Assembly (NCBI GenBank): GCA_030374735.1 | Contig: JASCIV010000290.1 | Location: 1 to 26,141 of the forward strand | Origin: Gracilaria caudata | Lineage: Eukaryota > Rhodophyta > Florideophyceae > Gracilariales > Gracilariaceae | Length of the DNA stretch: 26,141 bases | Reading direction: 5' to 3' | Shown: positions 9,401 to 16,881 of the stretch, in pieces | Layout: every line of letters begins with the position of its first letter | Numbering within the stretch: the stretch's first letter is position 1 | Notes under the pieces: model-generated | What the model was told of the DNA's origin: nothing | The model's input: the letters and a program-made list of their open reading frames with translations, nothing else | The model's database searches: none | Translations under genes and position numbers: made by a program

Positions 9401-12400
9401 TCCCTTCGACTCGTTTTTATTACCTTGCATTTCAGCAAAGTACCCGGTCGAAGCTGCAGAGCGTCATGTAAAGGTGGACCGAGTGCGAAAGCAATTTGAG
9501 AACTCTTCTTAGAAACCTCGACGCTCAGAATGATGTACACATTTTTCACAAGCAGGACACGTGCCCTAATTTCCTCACCCGAAGATAAAACGAACTTCTT
9601 ACCAGACCGTGAAACAACATCCTTATCCATAGACAAGTCAACAACGCCGGAGAGCGGATCAATGTCGAGAATCCGTAATGTTTGCTTTCCCTTCTCGTGA
9701 TCATTGCTCGTTTCGATGTCATCCATATCAATATCCCTAGCTGTCTTGCTCCCGTCGTGTAGAACCACATCTGGGATCGACTGATTTGCATTGAAGGCCA
9801 CACCAATCGCAGTGGATTCACCCACCTTCAAATTGTAAAGGGTCCCAAACGGTCTAACGCTACTTGGCGCGGCCTCAATTAGTGAACCTATCTTGAACTT
9901 TCGACTGAGAGTCTTCACCTGAAGAACTGATCGCCATTCTTCAATACAAGGAAACAGTCCGATGCAGTCTTCTTCATGACCTCTGTTGCCCACATCGGAT
10001 GGTCGCATGGAGAGCGTGAAGCGTTTCTTCTCCTCATCAACACTCTCAACAACAACGGAGCATGATTGATGCATACTCAAGAACCTTCCTGGATCACTTA
10101 CAAACTGATCTGCAACGCGTGACTTTCTAACAAAACCAACGACGTCGCCTAAGAACCCGATTATAACTCCGCTAGGTAACAGGGCTTTCACATAACCACG
10201 AAGGAAAGCGCCTTGACTGCTTTTGCTCGCATCAGAGTACCATTTGTTGACATAGTCGAAGGATTTCGGAAGATTTCCGGCTTCGCTCGCTTTCCTCAAA
10301 CTTGGCTTCATCGACACAATAGGGGGACCAATCCCTACTGACAACACGAGCAAATCGCTTAGACAGATAGGCTCTGAACAGATCTGAACATCAGATGGCA
10401 AAAGCTTTCTGATTTCAGATGCGAGTCTCTCAGAAAGCCCATGTACATCTGAGAGATGCCCAAATGGTAGATGGCATGTTATTCCACTCGACTCTTGATT
10501 GATGTTTTGCCCTACGTCTTTAGAGTGGTTGACTCTTACAGATACAAGAACTGACTTTGTTTGTTCGTCAATACCAGTAACCGTCCCACGCACACGCTCA
10601 CCAACCACCAGTCTTCGCTCTTGTGGATTGGGATCTACTGTTAGGCTCATCGAAAGTAATAGCCTTCGATTAACTGGGTCTGCATTAACAATCCTTACGT
10701 GAACAGTTTCACCGATCGGATAGACTTCTTCAATTTTAGAAGCAGTCTTGTGCTTGCCTTTGTCCAATGAGAGGGAATCAGATCGTACAAGCCCAACTAC
10801 TCCATTGCAGAATTCAACCAATAGTCCCCCTTTCGATGTCACCATCCTTGACGTCCCACTGAAAACAAGACTAGAACTCCAGCCGCCAGTTTTCGTCGTA
10901 CTACTGCGCGAAGCCAAAACCGCCTCATTTGCTTGTTCGTATGACGTTAGCATTGGATAATTAGGAGACACCAGAGACTTTCTGGCAGTCAAGTATATTT
11001 TGCCTCGATCAACTTTGACATATAAGACTCTGCACTTTAGCAGAGCTCCTATTCTCAAGTGCGGGTGTTTTGAAAGCCGAGTGGCGGGTATAGGCACGTC
11101 TGAGACATGCAAATGAGGGATTATTCCGTTCAGATACGGATCACCATCTACGGCAACGGCAATCGATCCCAATGTCGTGTGCGACAAAACTCGGCAATCA
11201 TAAACTAATCCGGGCTCGATCTCGTCAATAGTAAGAGCTTTCCTTGACAAAACACTGGGGCGCATATCTATGTTGATCACTCCATCGAACCGTGAGATTG
11301 AAATTACACGCGCGGCAGAATCGAGCTTCATACCCTTCCGGTACTTTGACTCGAGTTTCAAACCTTTCGAATCTGATATCCGACTCAAATGAGCAAATAT
11401 AGGCACACTTTGTATGTAGACACTGCGGATGTTGGACTTCTCGTCACCATCTTCTGACTCGTTGACGTGTTCGTGTACATCAGGCCCTGTCATTTCCTGA
11501 TCTTCATCTGTCTCCTCTGGGCTTTGACGCAGTAGAATACCGAAGCCGGGTTTAACCTGATCAACTAGGAGAGACTTAAGTATTGTTCCAGTTCTCACTC
11601 TTGCTGGAATTCGCCGTGGAACTACGCTCCTCACCATTGAGTCAAGAAGCGTGCCACCGATTCTCTTCAAGGCTGAATCAACATATATGAGGCGCGTCGA
11701 CACCTGCTTGCCGGTTTCAAAGCCCATTTCTCCGATTTCATTCCGAGGAACGTGAGTAGCATCGACTTCAACGTTAAATACCCCAAATGCAGATAGTACT
11801 AAACCGCCGTTACCAACATGGACAACCTTCGCCTTGACCAACATCCCGGCGCATAGATCTCGGTAAGTCACTGCTTCGCTTGAGTCGAGCGTTGCATGAA
11901 GAACTTCTTTATGAATGGAAGTCAGTTTCACCACTGCAGAAAAGCTTTTGCTTCTCTTCCCAGGCAAAGGAACTTCCTTCAATGTAACCGCCTCTATGGG
12001 CGCTCCGGGCTGCAACAGTTGCTCCTCCCGAGGTATGTGACACTTCTGGAACGAAAGGAAGCCGGTGTGTGCAATATTTGCGCCAAACGAGACCACGTAT
12101 CCGTGGTCCTCGACCGACTTGATTACCCCATAGCTAGGAAATCCTTTCCGCAAGATATGTTTCGGATTTAGACCAGCATTCACTAGTTCTGGTCTCATGG
12201 ATAATCGTGCTGCTTTTCTTCCGTGATAGTTAGCATCAATATCCACCAAGACAGCTCGGACAACGCTCCCTACCGTCAGGGCTTCGTACAATCGTAATGG
12301 AAGGTCTACTGCCCCGTCCACATCAGTGTCACTACTTTCAGAATCACTTCCATCGTGACCAGATTTCAGTCCTGTTCGTTTACGTCTAGACTGGTTTTGG

Positions 12401-12717
12401 ACTAAAACCTCATCTGGATCAGCAGCAGCTCGTATACCGCCGGGAATGGTGAACTCCACGCCATCCACATCAGCTTTGGTCACAAGTGCGAGAACACTCA
12501 TCCCAGCAGAAAGGCGAGAAAAGCTGAGACCGCTCCCATGCCGTGTCACAGTTTCTTCAACCAATGTTTCGTTCTTCGACTCTTTCCTTTTGGGTCTCTT
12601 TAGCTGCTCTCCGAATAAAACCTGCCCGTTCCGTTTTCGAACGCGCGGAGTCGAGCCTGGAGCAGCACCCCTAGGAAACAAATCGCCCTCCGCATCCTTT
12701 TGACGACTCCCAACCAT
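6430..12717 (-). CDS. RRP5: Ribosome-biogenesis protein Rrp5 (PDCD11 homologue)
   Basis: A single 2095-codon frame encodes Rrp5, a nucleolar RNA-binding scaffold needed for early cleavages of pre-rRNA at A0-A2 and for the 60S-side A3 step. The N-terminus carries a FPRG motif and a basic KRPKRKESK stretch, as in other Rrp5 proteins. Then comes a long array of S1/OB repeats filling most of residues 70-1640; clear examples are GMSVLALVTKADVDGVEF, GVIKSVEDHGYVVSFG, GFVRGVDKKGCFISIG and VTGTVRKIEPYGALISIE. An acidic, disordered linker (about 1640-1800) precedes about 290 C-terminal residues of HAT/TPR-like helices (from ETVEDYERLL), ending in a segment close to other Rrp5 C-termini (KKMKFAFKKWLNFEKSFGT). 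It is longer than the yeast and human proteins (about 1.7-1.9 thousand residues), mainly through linkers. The start is the ATG at 12717 directly before the FPRG region. No intron interrupts it. Confidence 0.96.
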   Translation of the reverse strand: MVGSRQKDAEGDLFPRGAAPGSTPRVRKRNGQVLFGEQLKRPKRKESKNETLVEETVTRHGSGLSFSRLSAGMSVLALVTKADVDGVEFTIPGGIRAAADPDEVLVQNQSRRKRTGLKSGHDGSDSESSDTDVDGAVDLPLRLYEALTVGSVVRAVLVDIDANYHGRKAARLSMRPELVNAGLNPKHILRKGFPSYGVIKSVEDHGYVVSFGANIAHTGFLSFQKCHIPREEQLLQPGAPIEAVTLKEVPLPGKRSKSFSAVVKLTSIHKEVLHATLDSSEAVTYRDLCAGMLVKAKVVHVGNGGLVLSAFGVFNVEVDATHVPRNEIGEMGFETGKQVSTRLIYVDSALKRIGGTLLDSMVRSVVPRRIPARVRTGTILKSLLVDQVKPGFGILLRQSPEETDEDQEMTGPDVHEHVNESEDGDEKSNIRSVYIQSVPIFAHLSRISDSKGLKLESKYRKGMKLDSAARVISISRFDGVINIDMRPSVLSRKALTIDEIEPGLVYDCRVLSHTTLGSIAVAVDGDPYLNGIIPHLHVSDVPIPATRLSKHPHLRIGALLKCRVLYVKVDRGKIYLTARKSLVSPNYPMLTSYEQANEAVLASRSSTTKTGGWSSSLVFSGTSRMVTSKGGLLVEFCNGVVGLVRSDSLSLDKGKHKTASKIEEVYPIGETVHVRIVNADPVNRRLLLSMSLTVDPNPQERRLVVGERVRGTVTGIDEQTKSVLVSVRVNHSKDVGQNINQESSGITCHLPFGHLSDVHGLSERLASEIRKLLPSDVQICSEPICLSDLLVLSVGIGPPIVSMKPSLRKASEAGNLPKSFDYVNKWYSDASKSSQGAFLRGYVKALLPSGVIIGFLGDVVGFVRKSRVADQFVSDPGRFLSMHQSCSVVVESVDEEKKRFTLSMRPSDVGNRGHEEDCIGLFPCIEEWRSVLQVKTLSRKFKIGSLIEAAPSSVRPFGTLYNLKVGESTAIGVAFNANQSIPDVVLHDGSKTARDIDMDDIETSNDHEKGKQTLRILDIDPLSGVVDLSMDKDVVSRSGKKFVLSSGEEIRARVLLVKNVYIILSVEVSKKSSQIAFALGPPLHDALQLRPGTLLKCKVIKTSRRESDRNLVAIDWATSQRRPIIAGKDRDVPSNLADVTSISILKSTAAQDESGVIGMQVTGKVTKSFLSHVFVGIGPGVVGHLHMTSTGSISDEELNGIRLGPLPQLYASRYGLPEVGSFVRPAYVCGIRRHEDNQNKLPMVLDLALHKTPLLAKLEPGAKVLGFVQHVSTRLQKSGSDEKSNKHTTLVTVGSDTWVSVSDVNCLYDDRAVNIKPGTPVVCMISKSEEGSKHLKGTISENGIDGQKEFLGIVRDVIPGHGVKVLIPWNARREEEKSTSWGLVDICDVSSDFEDVVLKLQKLKEGDVVRVRRVLDSKESSEQKKPSICLTMRSSQSAQKARDALVTKSTVAKLKAGQELRGFVRGVDKKGCFISIGRGISAHVKLCDLSDEFIADPKLTFPVGKLVQGKLSSTEAGSSKLSMTLRKRPRRKLAEDVSQQELVEGTKVTGTVRKIEPYGALISIENGGVALLHKSEVDQDRFVSNTFDEWEVGQGITAIVIKVRKGKVSVGTKRCYFEAAGMDDDEVTAILDENDKAKRRAKSADTGASEVEIIESEINEDEMKNRETSDAEGVEKESEGSDSLDTDVRENVAQMADQLPTDSTPGGNLNMLFDQNTASSAPTLKVSRVFNFDEQPDVEMTAEEDDHEKREIGQSAKSSDVILSNAKKSTREKREKRREKEALEREIRAREETIANNPDAPETVEDYERLLLGDPNNSVLWIRYMAFCLGLSQIDKARSVAERALESISLESETERVNVWCAYVNLEATFGMINAKDPELNDSLGVKRDAAVLRVFDRACERVTDVKAFHLRVSSALRESNKGLSEEILRRATRRFKGFEDVWIAKGQGQFMDGDISAARQTLERALVSLDKQRHIAVISKFAQFEYKYGSPERGRTVFESLVGSFPKRLDLWNVYLDMEVRRCSKAESDVRSEIVEQVRALYQRLVRLELSSKKMKFAFKKWLNFEKSFGTKENQADVKKQARDYVEKNTPATN

Positions 12718-13049
12718 ATCCTATTTTAAAAAGGTAATGGGGCTGGATTGGTGAACTGCCCCGCTCAGGGTTCCTTTGCCAGTGTGACTGCTTCTTGGAC
12801 AACAGTAAAAATTTATGTCCCTGCGAGAGTTTTGCAACAGACTTCTCTTAAACCGAACGGCCTCTAATAGTTCACCTACCAGATGGGATATCGGCTCACC
12901 GCCGGCGAACAAAGACAGCGGATGTTGGCAGAGTCTACAGACAACGGATCAAAGGATCCCAGAATAAAAGTGGACCGTGCCCTCATTTATTGAAACTTTT
13001 GCAAATTCTTTGGATCACGTTGATAACCCAACCCCATCGTCTCTATCTG
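12718..13049. promoter_or_regulatory. Divergent intergenic region, RRP5 and pseudouridine synthase homologue
   Basis: Only about 330 bases separate the start codons of two head-to-head genes, so their promoters must lie here and may be shared. Both products belong to RNA/ribosome maturation, which makes co-regulation plausible. I see no strong TATA element or repeat; an AT-rich patch (ttttaaaaagg) lies immediately upstream of the RRP5 start. The reading frame of the plus-strand gene stays open to 12990, but only from a TTG codon, so I treat that stretch as leader. Confidence 0.5.
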
Positions 13050-14174
13050 ATGTCAAGAAGTCGGCGGGGTCTGGACTCGCAAATGGCCGTCGCTGCAGGT
13101 GTTCGTCCGTACTTTTCAGTGAGGGTTCTTGCTCGTCGCGCGTTTAGCTCGAAACCATTTCAATCTCCGCCGGATGTCCCCTCTGCACGATCATTTGGGC
13201 TTCCATGCGCCACGCAACCAGCACGTTTCAAGGTAGCGCCATCCCACAGTGGGACAAGGCTCGATCGTTTCATCAAGAGTAATGCCCCAGGTCTTCCGCC
13301 TGGCTTGATTCACCGCCATATCCGTCAATCTCGTGTACAAGTGAACGGCAGAGTCGAACGCAATCGCGCCACTCCTGTTCGTGCAAATGATGTGGTTAGC
13401 TTCCCTGGCGACGTGAAGCTTGGATTAACTCGTCGAAAAAAGCGCCCTCCTGATAATGATGTCTCGCTTTCAGAAGCAATGATCATCAAGCAGTGGTTGC
13501 TGTACAGGGATGCGAGAGTTGCTGTACTTAACAAACCGGCTGGTTTACCAGTTCTTGATGACCCCCGAAAGGAGTCATCAAGGACTCTTGAGCAGCTTCT
13601 TTGCGGACTAGGCACTGGTCGGTATTGGTTAGTACATCGTTTGCAAACCGAGGTTGGTGGCGCCATTTTAGTTGCGAGGGATGTTGGGGCTGTAACACTG
13701 CTTTCGGACCTCTTCCGAGCACGCATGGTGACGCGTATGTACTGGGGACTTGTAGCAGGCGTGCCTCAGCACAAAAAGGGAGTAATAGATATTGACGTCG
13801 GAGGAAAAAAAGCTGTAACAAGATATCGTGTGGTACAAATGGTGGACAACCATTACTCCTGGCTTGAGCTAGAACCCCGAACAGGTCGCGCTAATCAGAT
13901 GTCAATACACTGCGCGGAAGGGCTTGGGACTCCACTTGTTGGTGATATTAATTACGACAACGTGCAAGAACCCCAGCATCCAGTCGATGGCGGATCAATA
14001 CAGTTGTGTAGTAGAAGCATAACCTTCCCCCGCCTCACGCAAATCCAGTCATCAAGGCGTCAGAAACGCAAAAGCAAAATGCCCGACCTCGTAACGATTG
14101 AAGCCCCGCTTCCTCCCCATATGAAGGATACATGGCGCCGACTTGGTATGAAGGAACAATTTGCGGCCTATTAG
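13050..14174 (+). CDS. RluA-type pseudouridine synthase homologue, catalytic Asp replaced
   Basis: Starting at the ATG at 13050 this is a 374-residue protein of the RluA/RPUSD family; a second in-frame ATG at 13083 is equally possible. The N-terminus (VRPYFSVRVLARRAFSSKPF) is arginine-rich without acidic residues, typical of a mitochondrial or plastid transit peptide. An S4-like RNA-binding domain follows (SGTRLDRFIKS through VQVNGRVERNR), then the catalytic domain with NKPAGLPVLDD, WLVHRLQTEVGGAIL, KKAVTRYRVV and RTGRANQMSIHCA. In active enzymes the second block is HRLDxxTSG with the aspartate as nucleophile; here the codon at 13644-13646 is CAA (Gln), and the GRxHQIRxH block is also altered (GRANQMSIH). 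The fold is clear, but this is probably an RNA-binding factor without pseudouridylation activity, or one using unusual chemistry. Confidence 0.85.
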   Translation: MSRSRRGLDSQMAVAAGVRPYFSVRVLARRAFSSKPFQSPPDVPSARSFGLPCATQPARFKVAPSHSGTRLDRFIKSNAPGLPPGLIHRHIRQSRVQVNGRVERNRATPVRANDVVSFPGDVKLGLTRRKKRPPDNDVSLSEAMIIKQWLLYRDARVAVLNKPAGLPVLDDPRKESSRTLEQLLCGLGTGRYWLVHRLQTEVGGAILVARDVGAVTLLSDLFRARMVTRMYWGLVAGVPQHKKGVIDIDVGGKKAVTRYRVVQMVDNHYSWLELEPRTGRANQMSIHCAEGLGTPLVGDINYDNVQEPQHPVDGGSIQLCSRSITFPRLTQIQSSRRQKRKSKMPDLVTIEAPLPPHMKDTWRRLGMKEQFAAY

Positions 14175-14664
14175 TAATTTACGTGTGACTAATGTGTGAT
14201 ATCCCTATGTCGCACCAAAACATTCAGTGATTCGCATTGAAAACCGCCAAGAAGGCGAAAACGCTTCAGACCCCGCTAGCCTAGGTGTTATACTCATCCA
14301 AGTTGGGCCCTAACGAGAGGTGCGGAATGTCATTCTGTTTGCAAAGGTGTGCTAAATCGTTACAATGCGCTTGTTCGCGTTCGGCACTGAAGAACTCTCG
14401 AATTAAGTTCTCCTTCCGAGTCGAGACCATCAGCAAACCGAAGATTAACAACCGCTGAGGAGGGTATTGCTCCCGGACCTCGCTGATACGCATGAGGCGG
14501 TCGGAAGAGGTCGTCTCACGTCCCAGGAGACGAGTTGTAGGGACGCCCGAACTCTGGGCCTCCTGTCCGTAAGATACAAGATTTGTGTAGGACCCTAACG
14601 CATGCCACTTTTCAATGCTCGTTCCCTACTCCTAGCATAATTAATGCGTGCTCCCCAAGGTTCT
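14175..14664. other. Convergent intergenic region
   Basis: Two genes end towards each other here, so the region holds two 3' UTRs. Coding frames are short and unconvincing. The right half (14476-14568) contains a cluster of short inverted repeats described separately, and the octamer ccctaacg occurs at both ends of the gap (about 14310 and 14593). Confidence 0.45.
14476..14568. repeat. Cluster of nested and competing inverted repeats
   Basis: Several complementary pairs lie close together: gacctc (14476-14481) with gaggtc (14507-14512), tcgtctc (14511-14517) with gagacga (14527-14533), cgtccc (14519-14524) with gggacg (14540-14545), and ggacgccc (14541-14548) with gggc/gtcc (14556-14568, interrupted). 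The second and third pairs exclude one another. Transcribed from either strand the region could fold into several hairpins; it may be a structured 3' UTR element or a small RNA. Stability was not computed. Confidence 0.35.
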
Positions 14665-16083
14665 TTAATCCACGTGGTCATGATTTGCGGCGGCATTCGG
14701 CTCATCTTGCGGGCGCTCGGGATTTTGAACTATTTGATCAATCCGTGGAAGTGGCTGGGGATTCCATGCAGGCAACAAAGAGCAAATAAACCCGTACAAG
14801 AAAGAGTACACGAACGACAGTACTAGGGCCGGATAACCATACGGGTTCTGCCTTGCTAATTGGGACCCTCCCGGGGCATCTTGTTGCGCATCAGGTTGCT
14901 GAGGTTGTTGAGGAAACAAATTCTCGATCAGCCGACCTGGACTTGGTAGAGCAGTATTAACTAGTCGGCGTAACCATCCAAGGTGTCCTGTCTGCCACAG
15001 ATAGATCCCCAAAGCGACAATGATTAGAGTGTACAAACGGCCTGAGTTTCCTTCATGACCCAGCAAGTATACAAGGAAAAAGAGTTTTGCCATTAGAGCC
15101 CAATTTATCTCAATCTGGAAGACGAACTGTCTCACATGTGGTTGATTGTGAGCATTGGCTGGGTTCCGCACCCCGTTTTGTACGCCATGTCTACCAATAT
15201 GTACGTCCAACTGAAAACCATTAAAGCGCCTAGGCTGCTGCGCGTGAGGTTGAGGCTGTGCATTCTGCTGCTGAGGTTGTGGAGGTACCTGCTGCGCTTG
15301 GGTGTGTTGTCCGGCAGCCATATTCATGTGAGGAACATTCTGGACGTGAACATGGGGGTGCATGTGCATCATGCCAGGAAAGACGCCGTTACCAGGGGGG
15401 GGCGGAGGTACAGCATATGGTTGAGCTCCACCGTCAGGTGTATTGGCAGCGGCCGCAGCGGCAGCAATATCAGCTGCATGCATCTGGGCTAGCATACGTG
15501 GATCCGGTTGCGTGCCCGCTCCGTTTTGCAACGTTCGTGCGAGGAGGGATTCCACAAGCTGCAAATGTTGGGCGTATAGAGCTTCTTGGAGAGGCAGCGG
15601 TACTTGGCCTCCGAAAAAATGCCCGTTGTAGGCAAATTGGGGAAGCCGAGGTGCTTGCGCACCTGGAGGTGCTCCGTCTGCACCATTGGGTGGAGATGAA
15701 TGGGTTTGGTTCGAAGACGCGTCATTCTGAGCAGATGAACGAGGTGGTTGTGGTGATGATACAACAAGGTGAATTGTGTGTGGAGTTCCAGGCTGTTGAA
15801 GGGGTGAGAGAAATTCGCGAAGCTTCTGCCCATCGCGAAGGAGCTTTCCGGCATATATCAATCGCTGAGCTCGAACGGGGGGCGAACCAGGATACTTTGA
15901 ACTCAGCTCGTCCTTGAGTTCTGCGACGGTGGTATTCAGAGGCAAGGTAAGAGAAAACGGGAGCGTGCCAGGTCCATCGGTTGGGTTCTTTATGACGACG
16001 TCCGCTTCGTCACCTGATTTTTTTGGAGTGGCTGATTCATTATCTGCAGGAACGCCAACGACAGGGACGTCTGAGGAGGACAT
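14665..16083 (-). CDS. Herp (HERPUD)-like ubiquitin-domain ER membrane protein
   Basis: This 472-residue protein starts with a ubiquitin-like domain at about 41-109 (FSLTLPLNTTVAELKDEL, AQRLIYAGKLLRDGQ), followed by a long low-complexity region rich in Pro, Gln, Ala and His (about 110-310, with an alanine run near 207-213 and HMHPHVHV). It ends in hydrophobic segments at about 328-343, 350-366 and 416-437. The arrangement of N-terminal UBL, disordered middle, then LFFLVYLLGHEGNSGRLYTL and a final FVYSFLYGFICSLLPAWNP matches Herp proteins, where the conserved FFSSLIP-like ending corresponds to FICSLLP here. Herp recruits ubiquitin ligases of the Hrd1 complex in ER-associated degradation. The start is the ATG at 16083. 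Sequence identity outside the UBL and the C-terminal part is low, so naming rests mainly on architecture. Confidence 0.75.
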   Translation of the reverse strand: MSSSDVPVVGVPADNESATPKKSGDEADVVIKNPTDGPGTLPFSLTLPLNTTVAELKDELSSKYPGSPPVRAQRLIYAGKLLRDGQKLREFLSPLQQPGTPHTIHLVVSSPQPPRSSAQNDASSNQTHSSPPNGADGAPPGAQAPRLPQFAYNGHFFGGQVPLPLQEALYAQHLQLVESLLARTLQNGAGTQPDPRMLAQMHAADIAAAAAAANTPDGGAQPYAVPPPPPGNGVFPGMMHMHPHVHVQNVPHMNMAAGQHTQAQQVPPQPQQQNAQPQPHAQQPRRFNGFQLDVHIGRHGVQNGVRNPANAHNQPHVRQFVFQIEINWALMAKLFFLVYLLGHEGNSGRLYTLIIVALGIYLWQTGHLGWLRRLVNTALPSPGRLIENLFPQQPQQPDAQQDAPGGSQLARQNPYGYPALVLSFVYSFLYGFICSLLPAWNPQPLPRIDQIVQNPERPQDEPNAAANHDHVD

Positions 16084-16881
16084 TGTAATGTGAAACAGAT
16101 GGATACTGTTCTCGTATTTGGCGTCGAAGAGGCAATGTGTGAAGTGCCACTACCGGATGTAGACGGATGAAACCGATGTGTGACAGGAGACGTTTCAGGG
16201 CAGCTTATGAACGCTCCTCAGCGAATTGGTTCAGTTTTATGTTGTTTGACAGAAGCAATTATTTCAATTAATGAGTGGTCCACTAACCTCGTATTCTCCT
16301 TTTGAGACCAGCTTTTGGGGCTCCACGATTCGCTCCAACGCTGTAGAGTTGACTGACATTGTATCATACATGATAAGGTTCTCTCTCAAACAGCCTGAGG
16401 AGAAATGATGACGCATGACGGTCGCATTGCCGGCGCTGCGTGTTACGCAGTTGCACAAGCGAGAGAAGAGGTCGGAACTCTGGATTCCGAGCCCCCCAGC
16501 CAGCTGCATTGGGAGTTTGGAAGTATCTGGAAGCACAATGATATCATGGAAGGTTTCAACTTGATTAGTTACGTGAAGATGATTTCGCCGATGTTTGCAC
16601 TTTAGGTGCAATCCCGCTCTGTTTTCAAGTGAATTCAGCGATCGCGTCGCACGGCTAAGCAATCTGTTGCACAAAGGGAGACGGAGATGCGCCAAAGACA
16701 GCGTAGTTTCCAACTTTTGTACTCTGTACACCATATAAACAGTTCAGTTGCTCGGGACCAATCCGTCAAGAGCTATGCTGTAACGCACAGTGGATGCCAT
16801 CAACTCGGTTTGGAAATGCAGATTTGAAAGACCAGCAGTTCATCGCAAGACTACGAGCGGTCTGCTTTGTTCTTATCTTAG
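16084..16881. other. Intergenic spacer, 0.8 kb
   Basis: This spacer lies between two minus-strand genes and should contain the promoter of the Herp-like gene and the 3' end of the EF-hand gene. Its only longer reading frame is the doubtful 156-codon one annotated separately. No tRNA-type internal promoter boxes or repeats were seen. Confidence 0.45.
16264..16734 (-). CDS. Doubtful 156-codon hypothetical frame
   Basis: An ATG-initiated frame on the same strand as its neighbours, with no recognisable domain. The N-terminal third is rich in Arg, Leu and Ser with few acidic residues, which could resemble a transit peptide, but the rest (many His, Cys, Asn) looks like unselected sequence. It begins only about 150 bases downstream of the end of the EF-hand gene, leaving little room for a promoter. 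It may equally be 5' UTR of the Herp-like gene or chance. Confidence 0.18.
   Translation of the reverse strand: MVYRVQKLETTLSLAHLRLPLCNRLLSRATRSLNSLENRAGLHLKCKHRRNHLHVTNQVETFHDIIVLPDTSKLPMQLAGGLGIQSSDLFSRLCNCVTRSAGNATVMRHHFSSGCLRENLIMYDTMSVNSTALERIVEPQKLVSKGEYEVSGPLIN

Noticed and set aside
12990..13049. Twenty-residue N-terminal extension of the pseudouridine synthase homologue
   Set aside because: Its first codon is TTG; the ATG at 13050 or 13083 is preferred and still leaves a full transit peptide.
15258..15917. A 219-codon plus-strand frame
   Set aside because: It begins with GTG and is the antisense of the Herp-like gene's low-complexity region, which lacks stops on both strands because of its composition.
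16465..16500. Sequence loosely resembling a tRNA B-box (ggattccgagcc)
   Set aside because: The spacing and bases depart from the consensus, and no matching A-box or acceptor stem could be found on either strand.
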